From Aureliella helgolandensis (lineage in GTDB: Bacteria; Planctomycetota; Planctomycetia; Pirellulales; Pirellulaceae), in the NCBI RefSeq assembly GCF_007752135.1, contig NZ_CP036298.1, positions 3,534,001-3,598,000 of the forward strand: a DNA stretch of 64,000 nucleotides, in the 5' to 3' direction. Shown here piece after piece: positions 63,922 to 64,000 of this stretch (positions are counted from its first letter, which is position 1; each line of letters begins with the position of its first letter). The notes under the pieces are model-generated. The model was given only the letters and a program-made list of their open reading frames with translations, did no database searches and was not told where the DNA came from. The position numbers and the translations under genes were made by a program.

Positions 63922-64000
63922 CGCGTTATTTTGAGGGAGCCTGCAGAATTGACAGTCTCGCTGCAGTTTGCGCTGCGAAGCTAGCATCCAATGCGTAGGC

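Overview
The window looks like a chromosomal segment of a planctomycete, most likely of the Pirellulales. The signs are a BBP7-type outer-membrane barrel gene, an SHD1-domain protein with long low-complexity repeats, a giant Ig/YD-repeat (RHS) surface protein, two genes resembling the methanofuran/tetrahydromethanopterin C1 pathway, and many short, weakly expressed-looking intergenic stretches with poor Shine-Dalgarno (SD) signals. No tRNA, rRNA, CRISPR array or phage module was found. The family assignment is inference from gene content; no marker gene such as 16S rRNA is present.

Layout. 1-7.7 kb: the 3' part of a giant secreted RHS/YD protein whose start lies outside the window. 7.9-12 kb: a DUF1697 gene, a divergent PanB-like gene, a decayed DUF4262-like gene and a BBP7 barrel gene. 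12.3-17.7 kb: a short SecA-like ATPase, a conserved hypothetical, a gamma-glutamylcyclotransferase, a WYL regulator and a bifunctional-nuclease-domain gene. 18-20.8 kb: pdxA, followed directly by an IS1182-like element that inserted at the pdxA stop codon and has a tandemly duplicated right end. 21.5-29 kb: a His-rich metal-binding lipoprotein, a secreted hypothetical, an SLC13 permease, an L-2-hydroxyglutarate oxidase and an esterase-phosphodiesterase fusion. 29.3-32.6 kb: a lysS-purE-purK operon. 33-43.6 kb: HemQ, LpxB, a glycerophosphodiester phosphodiesterase, a lipoprotein lipase, DHFR, an AraC regulator and RecQ. 43.6-53.9 kb: a membrane pyrophosphatase, a SulP transporter, a small secreted protein, NDH-2, an HtrA protease and a POT transporter.

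53.9-59.9 kb holds the most interesting unit, a minus-strand cluster read in this order: a membrane sensor kinase with a c-type haem motif, an MfnF-like protein, an MfnE-like kinase, 4-hydroxyproline 2-epimerase and a D-amino-acid/D-hydroxyproline dehydrogenase. Three of the four junctions overlap by 4-8 nt. The two catabolic genes supply the first two steps of trans-4-hydroxy-L-proline breakdown; the MfnE/F-like pair points to one-carbon cofactor biosynthesis; the kinase could sense redox state or a small ligand through haem. 60-64 kb: a small ORF with a near-perfect SD, the SHD1/DLFG-repeat protein with a terminator, and a coupled pair of membrane proteins, the second HTTM-like.

All identifications rest on reading motifs and overall similarity by eye; no database search was possible. 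Start codons were often moved inward from the longest ORF on the basis of family length, signal peptides or SD sequences, and this is stated where done.
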